From Paenibacillus lacisoli (lineage in GTDB: Bacteria; Bacillota; Bacilli; Paenibacillales; Paenibacillaceae): DNA of 64,000 bases. Positions 1 through 8,257 of this stretch are shown here, piece after piece (within the stretch, counting starts at the first letter, position 1; each line of letters begins with the position of its first letter). The stretch spans positions 434,001 through 498,000 of the forward strand of contig NZ_JAUQTB010000001.1 in NCBI RefSeq assembly GCF_030580655.1, read 5' to 3'. A model generated the notes under the pieces. It made no database searches. It had not been told where the DNA came from and was given only the letters and a program-made list of their open reading frames with translations. A program made the translations under genes and the position numbers.

Positions 1-36
1 AAAGGTCTGTATCTCGTGATAGAGATACAGACCTTT
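1..36. terminator. Hairpin terminator at the window edge
   Basis: A 15-bp perfect inverted repeat (aaaggtctgtatctc paired with gagatacagaccttt) with a 6-base loop, flanked by A and T runs. It lies just downstream of the minus-strand mgtE remnant and could end transcription from either side. Seen directly; function inferred. Confidence 0.75.
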
Positions 37-59
37 TGCACGTACGCAGTATGAACAGC

Positions 60-435
60 CTACATAAGGGCGCCGAGAAAACGTGTAGCGATACCGAAGT
101 AAATAAATAAGGATAAAATATCATTCAATGTAGTAATCAGAGGACCGGAGGCTACAGCCGGGTCTACTTTGAAGCGGCTTAGAACCAGTGGAATACAGGT
201 GCGAGTAAGTGTACCGATGACTAATGTGCAGAATAGGGATATCCCGATGATCATACCAAGCAGCCAGCTTCCCTGCCAAAAGTATGCGATGACCGTAATC
301 AGCGCTGCGCACACCAGACCAATCATTACCCAACTTGATTTCGCGACATATTAAGGACAGCACTGTGGATTCCGGAGCAGCAAACGGTTTACTTCTTCCA
401 TGGAAAAGTTCTTTTTTGATCCGGGAAGCCTTCAT
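60..435 (-). pseudogene. mgtE: mgtE magnesium transporter remnant (3' end, frameshifted)
   Basis: The last 88 codons (60-326) encode the C-terminal membrane part of an MgtE Mg2+ channel, including the family-typical stretch around DPAVASGPLITTLNDI followed by the final helix. Immediately upstream, in another frame (about 330-435), the reading continues as residues resembling the preceding MgtE loop and the KEL/REIKLG region, so a frameshift separates the two pieces. The N-domain, CBS domains and first membrane helices are not in the following sequence, which instead carries an unrelated small membrane ORF. The gene is therefore truncated as well as shifted and should not make a working channel. 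Family identification is from recall of MgtE sequences; no alignment was run. Confidence 0.8.
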
Positions 436-451
436 GCTCTACAACTGCAGA

Positions 452-694
452 CTATCCGCTTCCTGTCAGGCTCCATAAAAAGCCCAGCAGGATCACAATT
501 ACGATATGCACGATGGGAGACAAGAGCTTCCATGGGTTGAGGCTTGACTTTCTTTTCCGCCAATAATAAATAATAGAGTAGATATACGTCACTGGATAAG
601 CCGTGGAGGAAATCAGAAATAACCATACAAGCGCAATGAGAAGCCTGCTCTCATCCTTTGTCTGAACTCCTGCCGCTGTCATCACATTGGCCAT
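452..694 (-). CDS. Small membrane protein, possibly 5'-disrupted
   Basis: An 80-residue frame with about two hydrophobic segments (around residues 20-42 and 60-75) separated by a basic stretch (YYWRKRKSS). The same frame stays open upstream to about 775 and reads as a further plausible hydrophobic segment (IYLLFIVEAIPLLFYPFIL), but contains no ATG, GTG or TTG there; the only ribosome-binding-like sequence (AGGTGG near 784-789) leads into a different frame. This suggests the original start was lost, as for its neighbours on both sides, which are also gene remnants. No family recognised. Confidence 0.4.
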   Translation of the reverse strand: MANVMTAAGVQTKDESRLLIALVWLFLISSTAYPVTYIYSIIYYWRKRKSSLNPWKLLSPIVHIVIVILLGFLWSLTGSG

Positions 695-809
695 TAAGAT
701 AAAAGGATAGAACAGCAGCGGAATCGCCTCGACAATAAAAAGTAAATAAATCGCAGCCTTCGTGCTTCGGATGTCAACTCACCACCTGATTTCAAATTAG
801 CAGTATTAA

Positions 810-1165
810 TTATAAGGTTATTGCAAAATCAGCAATCTGGCCTTCCTGGATATATTGAATGATGCTTTGTACTTCCTTCTCTGCCCGCTGCGGGAGCGCC
901 GAGCTTGATCCCACCATAACAAACCCGATCCAACGGGGCATATACGTCTGTAAAGTGAGCAGGCATCTTTTTCTTGAATGGCCCGCATCGCTTACAGCGA
1001 TGATTCGTTTAATCCTATGTAGTCCTAAAGCTCGATCCAATACAAGCATGGATGCCAATACACTCTCTACTTACCGCACACCAGGGTACAGTCGCCAACT
1101 CTGACAGCAGTATATTTTCTACTCCTTCATTCGATAATAAACGGGATATCCGACAGAAACAGTGC
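810..1165 (-). pseudogene. DUF218 (YdcF/SanA-like) gene remnant
   Basis: Two frames each contain part of one DUF218-like protein. The upstream part (about 1090-1165) reads SRLLSNEGVENILL, the usual segment before the conserved acidic/Asn motif; after a frameshift, the downstream part (810-1058) reads RIIAVSDAGHSRKRCLLTLQ, matching the DUF218 strand-helix with its conserved His-x-x-Arg. The start and first half of the domain are absent. DUF218 proteins are usually membrane-associated and linked to envelope or vancomycin-sensitivity phenotypes in other bacteria, but nothing functional can be expected from this copy. Confidence 0.6.
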
Positions 1166-1250
1166 AAATCTTTGAAAAACAGTATAATGAAACTATAAAA
1201 AAAGCAAGTGATCTCCATCATAATATTAATATAAAGAAGGGTGCTTCTCA

Positions 1251-1844
1251 ATGACAAATGGCAGTATGAATCCCAAGGTTGATGAATTCCTGAGCAAAGC
1301 CACAACGTGGCAGGAAGAGTTCAAAAAATTGAGAACGATCATGCTGGACTGCCAGCTGACCGAAGAACTGAAGTGGGGTGTTCCTTGTTATACGGTTCAG
1401 AACAAAAACATTGTCCTAATCCACGGATTCAAAGAATACTGTGCCATTCTGTTTATGAAAGGCGCCTTGCTGAAGGACCCCCATCGTATTCTGATCCAGC
1501 AAACAGAGAAGGTACAGGCGGGACGCCAGATTCGTTTCACCGCTGTTCAAGAGATCGCTGACATGGAAACGGTGCTGAAAGCCTATGTTCTTGAAGCCAT
1601 GGAGGTCGAGAAGGCTGGGCTGAAAGTAGATTTCAAAAAGAATACGGAGTACACCGTTCCTGAAGAATTTCAGCATAAGATGGATGAAGTTCCTGCCTTG
1701 AGAACGGCTTTCGAAGCCTTGACTCCCGGGCGGCAGCGGGCATACCTGCTATATTTCTCAGAAGCCAAGCAATCCAAAACCCGCGCGTCACGGGTAGATA
1801 AATATACGCAGAACATACTTGATGGAAAAGGGCTGAATGATTAG
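1251..1844 (+). CDS. YdeI/OmdA family protein with DUF1801 domain
   Basis: A 197-residue cytosolic protein with no signal peptide. The N-terminal half has the DUF1801 pattern (TEELKWGVPCYTV, then IVLIHGFKEYCAILFMKGALL), and the C-terminal half ends with the YdeI/OmpD-associated motif in which a PEEF segment is followed by LTPGRQRAYLLYF and a basic tail. Start chosen at ATG 1251 because GAAGGGTG lies ten bases upstream. Members are common single-gene units in Firmicutes and are induced by stress in some species; the biochemical role is unknown. It stands alone, with degraded genes on the left and oppositely oriented genes on the right. Confidence 0.85.
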   Translation: MTNGSMNPKVDEFLSKATTWQEEFKKLRTIMLDCQLTEELKWGVPCYTVQNKNIVLIHGFKEYCAILFMKGALLKDPHRILIQQTEKVQAGRQIRFTAVQEIADMETVLKAYVLEAMEVEKAGLKVDFKKNTEYTVPEEFQHKMDEVPALRTAFEALTPGRQRAYLLYFSEAKQSKTRASRVDKYTQNILDGKGLND

Positions 1845-1937
1845 AACGTAGTAAGACCTAGTTGCATCGCGCAGACCCTTGGAAAAACAGGCCGTCCTTC
1901 CCAGGCAGCGCTTTAACATAAATGAATGGCGGCTTGT

Positions 1938-2729
1938 TTAACTGCGAGATAACCTGCACAGTCTTTCCAATACTTCGGCCACGCCGTCATGATCATTCGT
2001 CGCCGTAATTTCTTTGGATCTCAGCTTCAATTCATCAATGGCATTCCCCATGGCTACAGGCCAACCGCACGTTTCAAATAATCCGATATCATTCCAGTCA
2101 TCCCCAAAGACCATCGTATTCCCAAGTGAAATATTCATCGCCTCACCCAAAACAGCAGCTGCACGTTCCTTGGATGCCTGAAGTGAAGAGATTTGAACCA
2201 GCTTGGCTTGGTCTGTAACCAGAATATTTACTTTCCTATTAAATCTCTCCTGAAAAGAAACCATATCGACATCTCCTGAGAACAAAATCTTCGAAGCCTC
2301 CAGCCCGCCGAGTTCTTCCCGGGACTTCACAACTGGCTTGCCTTTGACTCTCATCAGTGTCTCAGCATCATATTCTCTTAGACTCAGCCATTCGTCTTTG
2401 ACTTCCAGACTTAGATCAAGATCCGGGTTGTAAGCCAAGCAGTAATCCAAAATCTCAGCTGTCACTTCAGCCTCAATCGGCAGATGCTTTATGATTCCTG
2501 TATGCCTGCACTCCATATAGGCACCGTTATAATAAATAAATGAACCTATCTTCAGCAGCTCTTCTTTCATGAATAATTTTACCGCTCGCGGAGGGCGTGC
2601 AGTTGCAAATATAAATTTCATACCGCGCTCTGCACAGTCCAAGATCGCCTGTTTATTGCGGTTTGAGATTTCTTTGGTGGAGCTGAGGAGGGTCCCGTCC
2701 AAGTCTATAATTATTAAAGGAAATTCCAT
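1938..2729 (-). CDS. HAD-superfamily Cof-type phosphatase
   Basis: A 263-residue member of the Cof/IIB subfamily of haloacid dehalogenase-like phosphatases. Motif I is DLDGTLL (residues 9-15, with the nucleophilic and the acid/base Asp), motif II is the Thr in FATARP (about 42), and motif IV is GDDWNDIGLF (about 208-217), which binds Mg2+. The C2 cap domain lies between motifs II and III. Such enzymes dephosphorylate sugar phosphates, flavin or pyridoxal phosphates; the substrate cannot be told from sequence. The start at 2729 has GAGGGGA eight bases upstream. It follows the acetyltransferase gene with a 31-bp gap and may be co-transcribed with it. Confidence 0.9.
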   Translation of the reverse strand: MEFPLIIIDLDGTLLSSTKEISNRNKQAILDCAERGMKFIFATARPPRAVKLFMKEELLKIGSFIYYNGAYMECRHTGIIKHLPIEAEVTAEILDYCLAYNPDLDLSLEVKDEWLSLREYDAETLMRVKGKPVVKSREELGGLEASKILFSGDVDMVSFQERFNRKVNILVTDQAKLVQISSLQASKERAAAVLGEAMNISLGNTMVFGDDWNDIGLFETCGWPVAMGNAIDELKLRSKEITATNDHDGVAEVLERLCRLSRS

Positions 2730-2760
2730 TAAAATCCCCTCTCAAAAGTGGGTGTGTTAG

Positions 2761-3195
2761 TTAATACTCCAGTCTATAAACGACTTCCCCATCGACTACC
2801 CGTCCATCCTCTTTAAACCCCAATTTTTCATACAATTGCTTAGCCCACACATTATCCGGCTCAAAGCTGATGTATATCACCTGATGCTGTGTATCTTTTT
2901 TGATCCTGTCGATGAGCATGTCCATAGCCGCCTTTCCGTAGCCATGCGACTGGTACTTCGCATCGATCATCAGCCTGTAAATCCAATATTCCTGATCCTC
3001 TTCATCCATACAATACATTGTAAATCCGACCAGCACCTCATCGTGATAAATGGCCAAACAGACACACTCCGGGAATGCCTTGGCTTGGGCAAGCGAGAAT
3101 GTATTTGTCGCTACAAACTTACTTTGTTCTTCGGCTACCTTCAGCTTGATCACATCAAAAAAGTTATGCCGGTCGATCTCCTTAAGCGCTATCAT
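2761..3195 (-). CDS. GNAT-family N-acetyltransferase (BltD/PaiA-like)
   Basis: A 144-residue Gcn5-related acetyltransferase. The acetyl-CoA-binding motif A is seen as LMIDAKYQSHGYGKAAMDML (Q-x-x-G-x-G-K/A), and motif B as the C-terminal NVWAKQLYEKLGFK segment. The overall layout resembles spermine/spermidine or small-amine acetyltransferases of Bacillales. The frame is open upstream to 3258, but I place the start at ATG 3195 because GGGAG stands eight bases before it and the family begins around this point. Substrate is unknown; an amine or aminoglycoside-like acceptor is only a guess. Confidence 0.85.
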   Translation of the reverse strand: MIALKEIDRHNFFDVIKLKVAEEQSKFVATNTFSLAQAKAFPECVCLAIYHDEVLVGFTMYCMDEEDQEYWIYRLMIDAKYQSHGYGKAAMDMLIDRIKKDTQHQVIYISFEPDNVWAKQLYEKLGFKEDGRVVDGEVVYRLEY

Positions 3196-3254
3196 ACTTA
3201 AACACTCCCTTTTTTCATCAGATTCAGACACAAGTGGTATGGAAGACACTTCCA

Positions 3255-3680
3255 TCATATTATCATAACTCTCGCATTTGCAATAACGATAAAGTCAAAC
3301 AAACAGAGACCGGCCCAAGCCGATCCTTGACGCCATATAAGGATCAGTGAAATGAAGTCTTTCTTATCCATACGCCGGGCTAACTCTGCTTCGTCCAGCG
3401 TCGAACCGCCGGCAAAACGGGTTTCAAAGGTTGCGCCCATAAATGCATCAGCAATCGTTCTGAGGGGCACATACGTCGTCCCGTTACACGTGATAGGTAA
3501 CAGCGGGTTTCCTTTTGCATCGGCCTGCTTCACATCTTCGCCGTATACTTGCGAATGAACATCGCGATTGAGGTAAGCGGTTATTTTATCTGGGTTGGAG
3601 CCGGCTGCAGCTCCAACAGAACCACCGATCATGAAGACAAGGACAGCTGCCAAGAAATAGAATGTTTTTTTGTGTCTCAC
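3255..3680 (-). CDS. Short exported protein with copper-amine-oxidase-like stalk motif
   Basis: A 141-residue protein with an N-terminal signal or anchor segment (basic RHKK, then a hydrophobic run ending GGSVGAAAG). The middle contains the hallmark of the copper amine oxidase N-terminal-like (stalk) domain, GTTYVPLRTIADAF, preceded by the DVYP-like strand. The second half, which normally gives a full beta-domain or a fused enzyme, is missing: after about residue 100 the chain turns into an unrelated hydrophobic tail, which suggests a 3' truncation or frameshift. GTG 3680 is chosen as start (GGAGAG eight to ten bases upstream); an ATG farther upstream at 3803 lacks this context. Confidence 0.6.
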   Translation of the reverse strand: MRHKKTFYFLAAVLVFMIGGSVGAAAGSNPDKITAYLNRDVHSQVYGEDVKQADAKGNPLLPITCNGTTYVPLRTIADAFMGATFETRFAGGSTLDEAELARRMDKKDFISLILIWRQGSAWAGLCLFDFIVIANARVMII

Positions 3681-3816
3681 GGGTGTCTCTCCTCTCCCAC
3701 TAATATTTAACACTTGAATGGTTGTTAAATGAACCATTCTGTCTATTTTCATTTGCTTGTCTGCCCACTTCCCCATTAACCGTAATCTGACATGGAGGAA
3801 CATCTAATGACGCAGA

Positions 3817-3850
3817 AAAGGCCGCCGGTCTATAAGACTCGGCAGCCTTT
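3817..3850 (-). terminator. Terminator of the two-repeat gene
   Basis: On the minus strand a stem of about 11 bp with one mismatch (aaaggctgccg / cggcggccttt) is followed by TTTT. It sits 34 bp past the stop codon of the gene at 3884-4456. Confidence 0.75.
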
Positions 3851-3883
3851 CTTCCCCAATTAAGAGGCTTTCATCCGTTGAGG

Positions 3884-4456
3884 TCATTCAAACACAGGGT
3901 GGTACAGGAGGTGCTCGTACGTGTACGGGCTAAATGCAAATTTGAACGTAAGCGTCACGCCGGATCCTCCAATACTTATAGAACGAAGCGCCGGGGTTGG
4001 TATACGTCTGCGCACGAGCGCATCGATTTTAGCCGTATTTCCGGCGCGGATCGCCCGGGCCCACACCTCAGCAAAAGGCGTATCCGACGCCAGTGCCCGG
4101 TACAAAGGCAGAATCGCCTGCGCCATCTTCTGATGCGCTCTTATTTCCTGAGAAATCAGCTTCAATGTGCCTGGCGGAAGCAAGATATCGACGCCATAAA
4201 TATCAATTTTTCCTTTGAATTCAAAGTATACATTATAACCGCTCTTAAATGATCCGGGGAGCGGGTTTTTGGCGAGCGGGGATGCGAGACGAAACAGCCT
4301 TTGCATCTCCGTAACGTTAACATCTACAACCGCTCTGCCCCACTGCGATGCGAACGTCTTGTTACTAGCAATCTTGCGGTAGAAAGGTAGCATTGCTCTA
4401 GCAACAGATCGTACAACATAGGCCGAGACAAACCGGTTCGGGTTCGGTTGAGGCAT
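3884..4456 (-). CDS. Uncharacterised protein with internal duplication
   Basis: A 190-residue soluble protein I do not recognise. It holds two copies of one unit of about 70-75 residues. Copy 1 has AMLPFYRKIASNKTFASQWG, then a helix and a strand ending NVYFEFKGK; copy 2 has AILPLYRALASDTPFAEVWA, the same spacing, and ends VTLTFKFAF. Each unit looks like helices followed by an amphipathic beta strand. No signal peptide, membrane segment or cysteine cluster is present. The start at 4456 has a strong AAAGGAGG seven bases upstream; a longer frame to 4498 has none. It is a single-gene unit with its own terminator, between two other small unknown genes. Confidence 0.75.
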   Translation of the reverse strand: MPQPNPNRFVSAYVVRSVARAMLPFYRKIASNKTFASQWGRAVVDVNVTEMQRLFRLASPLAKNPLPGSFKSGYNVYFEFKGKIDIYGVDILLPPGTLKLISQEIRAHQKMAQAILPLYRALASDTPFAEVWARAIRAGNTAKIDALVRRRIPTPALRSISIGGSGVTLTFKFAFSPYTYEHLLYHPVFE

Positions 4457-4745
4457 GTATGTTCCTCCTTTATGGTCGGCATAACCTCCTACTCTCATTT
4501 TATGCTGCGTGCAGCCGTTGGTTCGGGCTGTCCTTCTTTTTTTAGATCAGCCCTAGCTTTTATGATCTCTCAACTCTTCTTGAATCAAATAAGCCAACAA
4601 GTCATTCAAGGCTCCGATCGGACCTATATTGTGGTATATCCACTCCCCCTGCTCATTCCGGCCTTCCGGCTACCCTTACGTATTTAACAGATATTTTAGA
4701 AGCAGCATAAGGAAAGGAAAAGCAAATTAACTGACATACCGTTTT

Positions 4746-5093
4746 TTATTCCGACTCATCTGCAATGTATCCTTGAAGAAGATATTTAAACCAGCTAACG
4801 AAATTACCTCCCGCTCCAAGGTCAAAACTCAAAATACTCTCCGCACTGCCGGAAGTGATGCATCTCACCTTGCTGATCCCCTCTAAGTTTTCCAGAATTA
4901 CGGTAAGCGATGCTCTTCCCCCTGTACGAATATAATACTTTTCAAATACAAAAGTGCATATCTGTTTGCCGTCATCTCCAACAACATGATGTTCCCAATA
5001 TAGCAAGTCATCTTTCAACTCATGATGATTTAGTACAATATCAGCAGCCTCAAAAGGGGAAATCGTAGTGGTAAACTCTACCGGTTTTTTCAT
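4746..5093 (-). CDS. Small conserved protein, DUF6054-like
   Basis: A 115-residue soluble protein. The pattern EAADIV near the start, FVFEKYYIRTGGRASLTVILEN in the middle, and a C-terminal segment with SGSAES followed by DLGAGGNFVSWFK resembles the DUF6054 family as I recall it, in which a Gly-rich 'WGAGxxFV' motif is conserved. Function of that family is unknown. The start at 5093 is preceded by AAAGGAGGA; the longer frame to 5126 is not. The isolated position gives no functional context. Confidence 0.65.
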   Translation of the reverse strand: MKKPVEFTTTISPFEAADIVLNHHELKDDLLYWEHHVVGDDGKQICTFVFEKYYIRTGGRASLTVILENLEGISKVRCITSGSAESILSFDLGAGGNFVSWFKYLLQGYIADESE

Positions 5094-5260
5094 AAAACTA
5101 TCCTCCTTTTTTTGTATATGAATCACAATTGTAACAGTAGATCAAACAATTTTCCGATAGCTATGTCCGTACTGTAAACGCCCGCACTATATTCAAGGCT
5201 TACATTAATATGTAACAGATATCTAGCAGAAACAGGATGTGAATTCACAGGAACTGGAGA

Positions 5261-5434
5261 TCAATCCTCCTTCTCTTCCATCTTCCCCATGACGACGATT
5301 AAGAAGGTTGCCAAGGGCCCCAGCAATAATGATAATAGAAACCAGTTAAGACCACTTCTGTTCTTCCCTTGTGCTAACCCGGCATTAATTAATGCAAGGG
5401 TTCCCCAACCAACCGAAAAGCTGCCAGTATCCAC
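5261..5434 (-). CDS. Small two-helix membrane protein
   Basis: A 57-residue protein with two predicted membrane segments: one around WGTLALINAGLAQ and a second around WFLLSLLLGPLATFLIVVM, joined by the short polar loop GKNRSGLN. Proteins with this ALINAGLAQGKNRSGLNWFLLSLLLGP core are common in Firmicutes and other bacteria as tiny uncharacterised membrane proteins. I place the start at GTG 5434 because AAAGGGGG stands six bases upstream. The C-terminus is charged (KMEEKED) and probably cytosolic. Confidence 0.65.
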   Translation of the reverse strand: MDTGSFSVGWGTLALINAGLAQGKNRSGLNWFLLSLLLGPLATFLIVVMGKMEEKED

Positions 5435-5605
5435 AATCAACCCCCTTTCACGATATACAGCCATTCGGAACCTTCCAAAAAGCTGTTATTTATGTATAAA
5501 TCCAGTTTATCTAAATATATCAATTTTTTGGTTAATTTGATAAATCTATCATTAGAAAAGAGCGCTCAATGCCCCCATTCATTACTTAACAAGGAGGAGC
5601 CCTTC

Positions 5606-5692
5606 ATGAAATTTTGGAAGACTCCGTTTTTCTATGTACTTATTTTGTTAGCAGCAACCGTATCTGAACGCGGTCAAAACATTGTTTTCTGA
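5606..5692 (+). CDS. Tiny hydrophobic ORF (28 aa)
   Basis: The frame starts at ATG 5606 with an excellent AAGGAGGAG six bases upstream and encodes a 28-residue peptide with a Lys-rich start and one hydrophobic segment (FFYVLILLAATV). It ends 25 bp before the DUF6199-like frame. It could be a genuine membrane peptide or the 5' end of a broken gene. No family recognised. Confidence 0.35.
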   Translation: MKFWKTPFFYVLILLAATVSERGQNIVF

Positions 5693-5718
5693 AGATAATT
5701 CCCAGGAGGTAGACTTAT

Positions 5719-5907
5719 GATATTTTATTCATTCTCGTTTGTTTGCTTGGCTTTGTAATGATTATAAAACCTGATGCATTTTGGTTATTAACAGAATCCT
5801 GGAAAAATAACGCCGATGCAGAGCCATCTCATTTTTATCTTTGGAGTACCCGTTTGGGCGGTTTCATAATTATAATGGTGTGCATCGGAGCTTTTGTGGT
5901 GAAGTAA
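5719..5907 (+). pseudogene. DUF6199-like membrane protein with disturbed start
   Basis: The frame 5719-5907 encodes about 62 residues with two membrane helices and the family-like centre MIIKPDAFWLLTESWKNN (residues 14 onward), then LWSTRLGGFIIIMVCIG. The ribosome-binding site GGAGG (5705-5709) and an ATG at 5717 are present, but that ATG runs in another frame to a stop after 13 codons. Removing two bases from the ATAT directly after the ATG would restore ATG ATT TTA TTC in frame with the rest, so a two-base duplication right after the start codon is the simplest explanation. Translation from ATT 5722, TTG 5743 or ATG 5758 cannot be excluded. Confidence 0.55.
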
Positions 5908-5984
5908 CCGCGCATAAAAAAGGATTACCCCATACTAACAAAAATGGCCGCTCTCCCAACGAAGTAAGAAAACGACAGCTCACT

Positions 5985-7796
5985 CTATATATACAAATCC
6001 CACCCCACAATAAAAACAGCAAGTATAAGAGCCGAGACACCCGACATGATGTACATCACCTTTTGCCTTTTGCTGTAACTGCTCTTCCACAGTTTATAAA
6101 TAAGCAACCCAAGATACGCCAGTGCTAGAACCACATAGAGCAGGTTAAACATTAAATGGATGCGTAACGAAGAATAAGAGGGATAACTTGGAAGTCTCGT
6201 GAGTATAACTAAAAGATTAAGAAGGAGTAGCATACCTGCAAAATGAATTGCAAGATGATATTTATCAAAATGGGTTAGAGGGTTTCCTCGTTTATTGAGT
6301 TTGTAAAGAAGCATCCGGATTAAACAGACGATCAACACACTTAAGCTGAAAATGATGGCTAGCGCAACAGGAATAAAAGAGATCTTTATCAAGTTTACCT
6401 TTAAACTCGATACAGGCAAGAAATCAATGTAAGGAGTAACGGAAACTTTCTCAACCACACCATTACGCTCGACAACATTATAAAACTTACTTAACTCAGC
6501 TTTTGAATATTCCTTTATATCAAGAGCAGTAAATAGATTAGTAAACCTTGAGGCGGCACGTCGTGCGGATTGAAAATAGCCTCCCCTCTCCGAAGTAACT
6601 GAATTAGAATATAAATTATTACCAAAAATTTTGTTAATAAGTCCATAATAATAAATTTCTTCAAAAGACTGATTTGTCATGACTATCATTCCAAATTTAG
6701 ATTCCGGATCAAAGACGACTTTACTTGAAAATCCTTTTAAATTCCCCTCGTGCATTAGTGTGGGTACCCAGTATTCCATCTCAACGAACCCATGCGCAAA
6801 TCGGGGAATAGAAGTACCATCATAATATAGACTTGTTGACAACATTTCGTTTAACGTATTCCTGTTAGTAAATAATAAATTACTATCATCAACAGGCATC
6901 AACGCTGCAAGGAATTTCGCTAAATCTTCTGCTGTCCCAATCGCTGCTCCTGCAGGATAAAAGGTTACGTATACTCTGTTGTGAGAGATCCGTTTCAAAT
7001 CTTTGGTATACCCTTCAATCTCATTCCTTCTTCGTACGACGTCTGGATGATCTTGTCCCGTTGGGTGAATCGTAGTGTCATTCATATTAAGCGGTTTAAA
7101 AATATGTTGATTAACATATTCATAAAAGGGTTGGCCACTTTGCAATTCCACGATGTAAGCGGCCAGACCAACGCCATAGTTTGAATAACCTACGATGCTA
7201 TCCGGTTTATATATTTGTTTCGGCTCATTTTTGCGCAATGTTTCTCCTAATTCTAACGTTTCATTCTTGGAGTAATAATACACCTCGGCCGCTGTTTGAT
7301 CTTCCCAACCCGCATTGTGATGCATTAGGTTCATTAGCGTAATCGGGTCATCGTATTTCAGCTTTTTAAAAAATCCCTCTGGCAGGTATTCTTTGATATC
7401 TGTCTCCAAATCAAGCTTTCCTTGTTCGACAAGCTGTATCACACTAGTGTAGACCAACAGTTTAGAAATGGAAGCCCATTCAAATACAGTTGATGTATCC
7501 GCCTTTCGCTGATCCTCAATATCCGCCAAGCCATATGCCTTGTTCACAATGGTTTCACCATCTTTAATAGCCACAACAGAAACGGCAGCGGTATATTTCT
7601 CATACGAGGCAACATAAGCATCAATCGTTTTCTCTAATTCTGATAAAGGAATCCTGGATGGTGTAGTCTCAACCTGTTCTTCTTCTGCGTGGGCAGGTAC
7701 CGCTATTGCCATAGTGATAAATATGAATGACAGAACACAAGCTATTACTCTGTTTATACTGTGATCACTACGATCTTTCTGGCGATTTTTCTGCAT
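5985..7796 (-). CDS. Membrane-anchored serine hydrolase of the beta-lactamase (class C / DD-peptidase) fold
   Basis: A 603-residue protein with a cleavable signal sequence (hydrophobic segment at about 18-36 ending VPAHA), a serine beta-lactamase-like domain (about 50-390), and four membrane helices in the last 150 residues. The catalytic SxxK is SISK (about 107-110), following FEWA; the YxN motif is YSNYG (about 203). The third motif is HEGN rather than a clear KTG, as in many esterase or D-aminopeptidase relatives. The domain should face the outside of the membrane. Such proteins include penicillin-binding-protein-like esterases and peptidases acting on wall fragments or lipopeptides; the substrate is unknown. 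GGAGAG lies seven bases before ATG 7796. Confidence 0.85.
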   Translation of the reverse strand: MQKNRQKDRSDHSINRVIACVLSFIFITMAIAVPAHAEEEQVETTPSRIPLSELEKTIDAYVASYEKYTAAVSVVAIKDGETIVNKAYGLADIEDQRKADTSTVFEWASISKLLVYTSVIQLVEQGKLDLETDIKEYLPEGFFKKLKYDDPITLMNLMHHNAGWEDQTAAEVYYYSKNETLELGETLRKNEPKQIYKPDSIVGYSNYGVGLAAYIVELQSGQPFYEYVNQHIFKPLNMNDTTIHPTGQDHPDVVRRRNEIEGYTKDLKRISHNRVYVTFYPAGAAIGTAEDLAKFLAALMPVDDSNLLFTNRNTLNEMLSTSLYYDGTSIPRFAHGFVEMEYWVPTLMHEGNLKGFSSKVVFDPESKFGMIVMTNQSFEEIYYYGLINKIFGNNLYSNSVTSERGGYFQSARRAASRFTNLFTALDIKEYSKAELSKFYNVVERNGVVEKVSVTPYIDFLPVSSLKVNLIKISFIPVALAIIFSLSVLIVCLIRMLLYKLNKRGNPLTHFDKYHLAIHFAGMLLLLNLLVILTRLPSYPSYSSLRIHLMFNLLYVVLALAYLGLLIYKLWKSSYSKRQKVMYIMSGVSALILAVFIVGWDLYI

Positions 7797-8085
7797 CAGC
7801 TACTCTCCTTCAGCATCAGATAATAAGATCAGATCTAGCTCACCTTTCGCAGTTCCTAAATTCTAAGCAAGTCCGTAAAATAGTTTTGTTGTGAATTTCA
7901 CTACGATCATTGAGTTGACCCATGCATTTTAGAAATAGGTATTACCTGAATCTTCCTTTATAGTATAACAGTCATTTTATTAATAAATGACTTAATTTTC
8001 ATAATGTATTGCCATCCATATTTGGATGAACCATCGTTTTGTAAGTTGATGCAACCAAGAGCCGAAGGACTACCGCTACAGCAGC
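7797..8085. other. AT-rich intergenic region
   Basis: About 290 bases separate the serine hydrolase start from the terminator of the helicase gene. The stretch 7960-8010 is strongly AT-rich and could hold the promoter of the hydrolase gene, but I see no hexamer pair good enough to call and no open frame with a ribosome-binding site. Confidence 0.5.
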
Positions 8086-8123
8086 AAAAAGGCCGTTCCC
8101 CCCATGAAATGGGAGAACGGCCT
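8086..8123 (-). terminator. Terminator of the DinG-like helicase unit
   Basis: On the minus strand a stem of about 15 bp (aggccgttctcccat pairing with atggggggaacggcct, one mismatch) is followed by TTTTT. Confidence 0.85.
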
Positions 8124-8140
8124 ACACAATGGCTCATTTG

Positions 8141-8257
8141 CTAAAGCAGCTCATCTATATCATTCAATCGATTTTTCAGTTCGATCAATCTTTCATCTGA
8201 AATCAATTAAATCCTGCTTCACTTCAACTTCTTTTCCGTCTGCATCAACCGAGCCCG
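8141..8257 (-). pseudogene. Frame-broken short coding remnant after the helicase gene
   Basis: Between the helicase stop codon and its terminator, one minus frame reads VTGSVDADGKEVEVKQDLID and then hits a stop, while the next frame continues as SDERLIELKNRLNDIDELL and stops at 8141. Dropping one T from the TTT near 8201 joins them into a single hydrophilic, helix-forming segment with protein-like composition. There is no start codon or ribosome-binding site, so it may be a lost C-terminal extension of the helicase (a second one-base shift at its stop would join them) or a decayed small gene. Inference from frame reading only. Confidence 0.4.
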
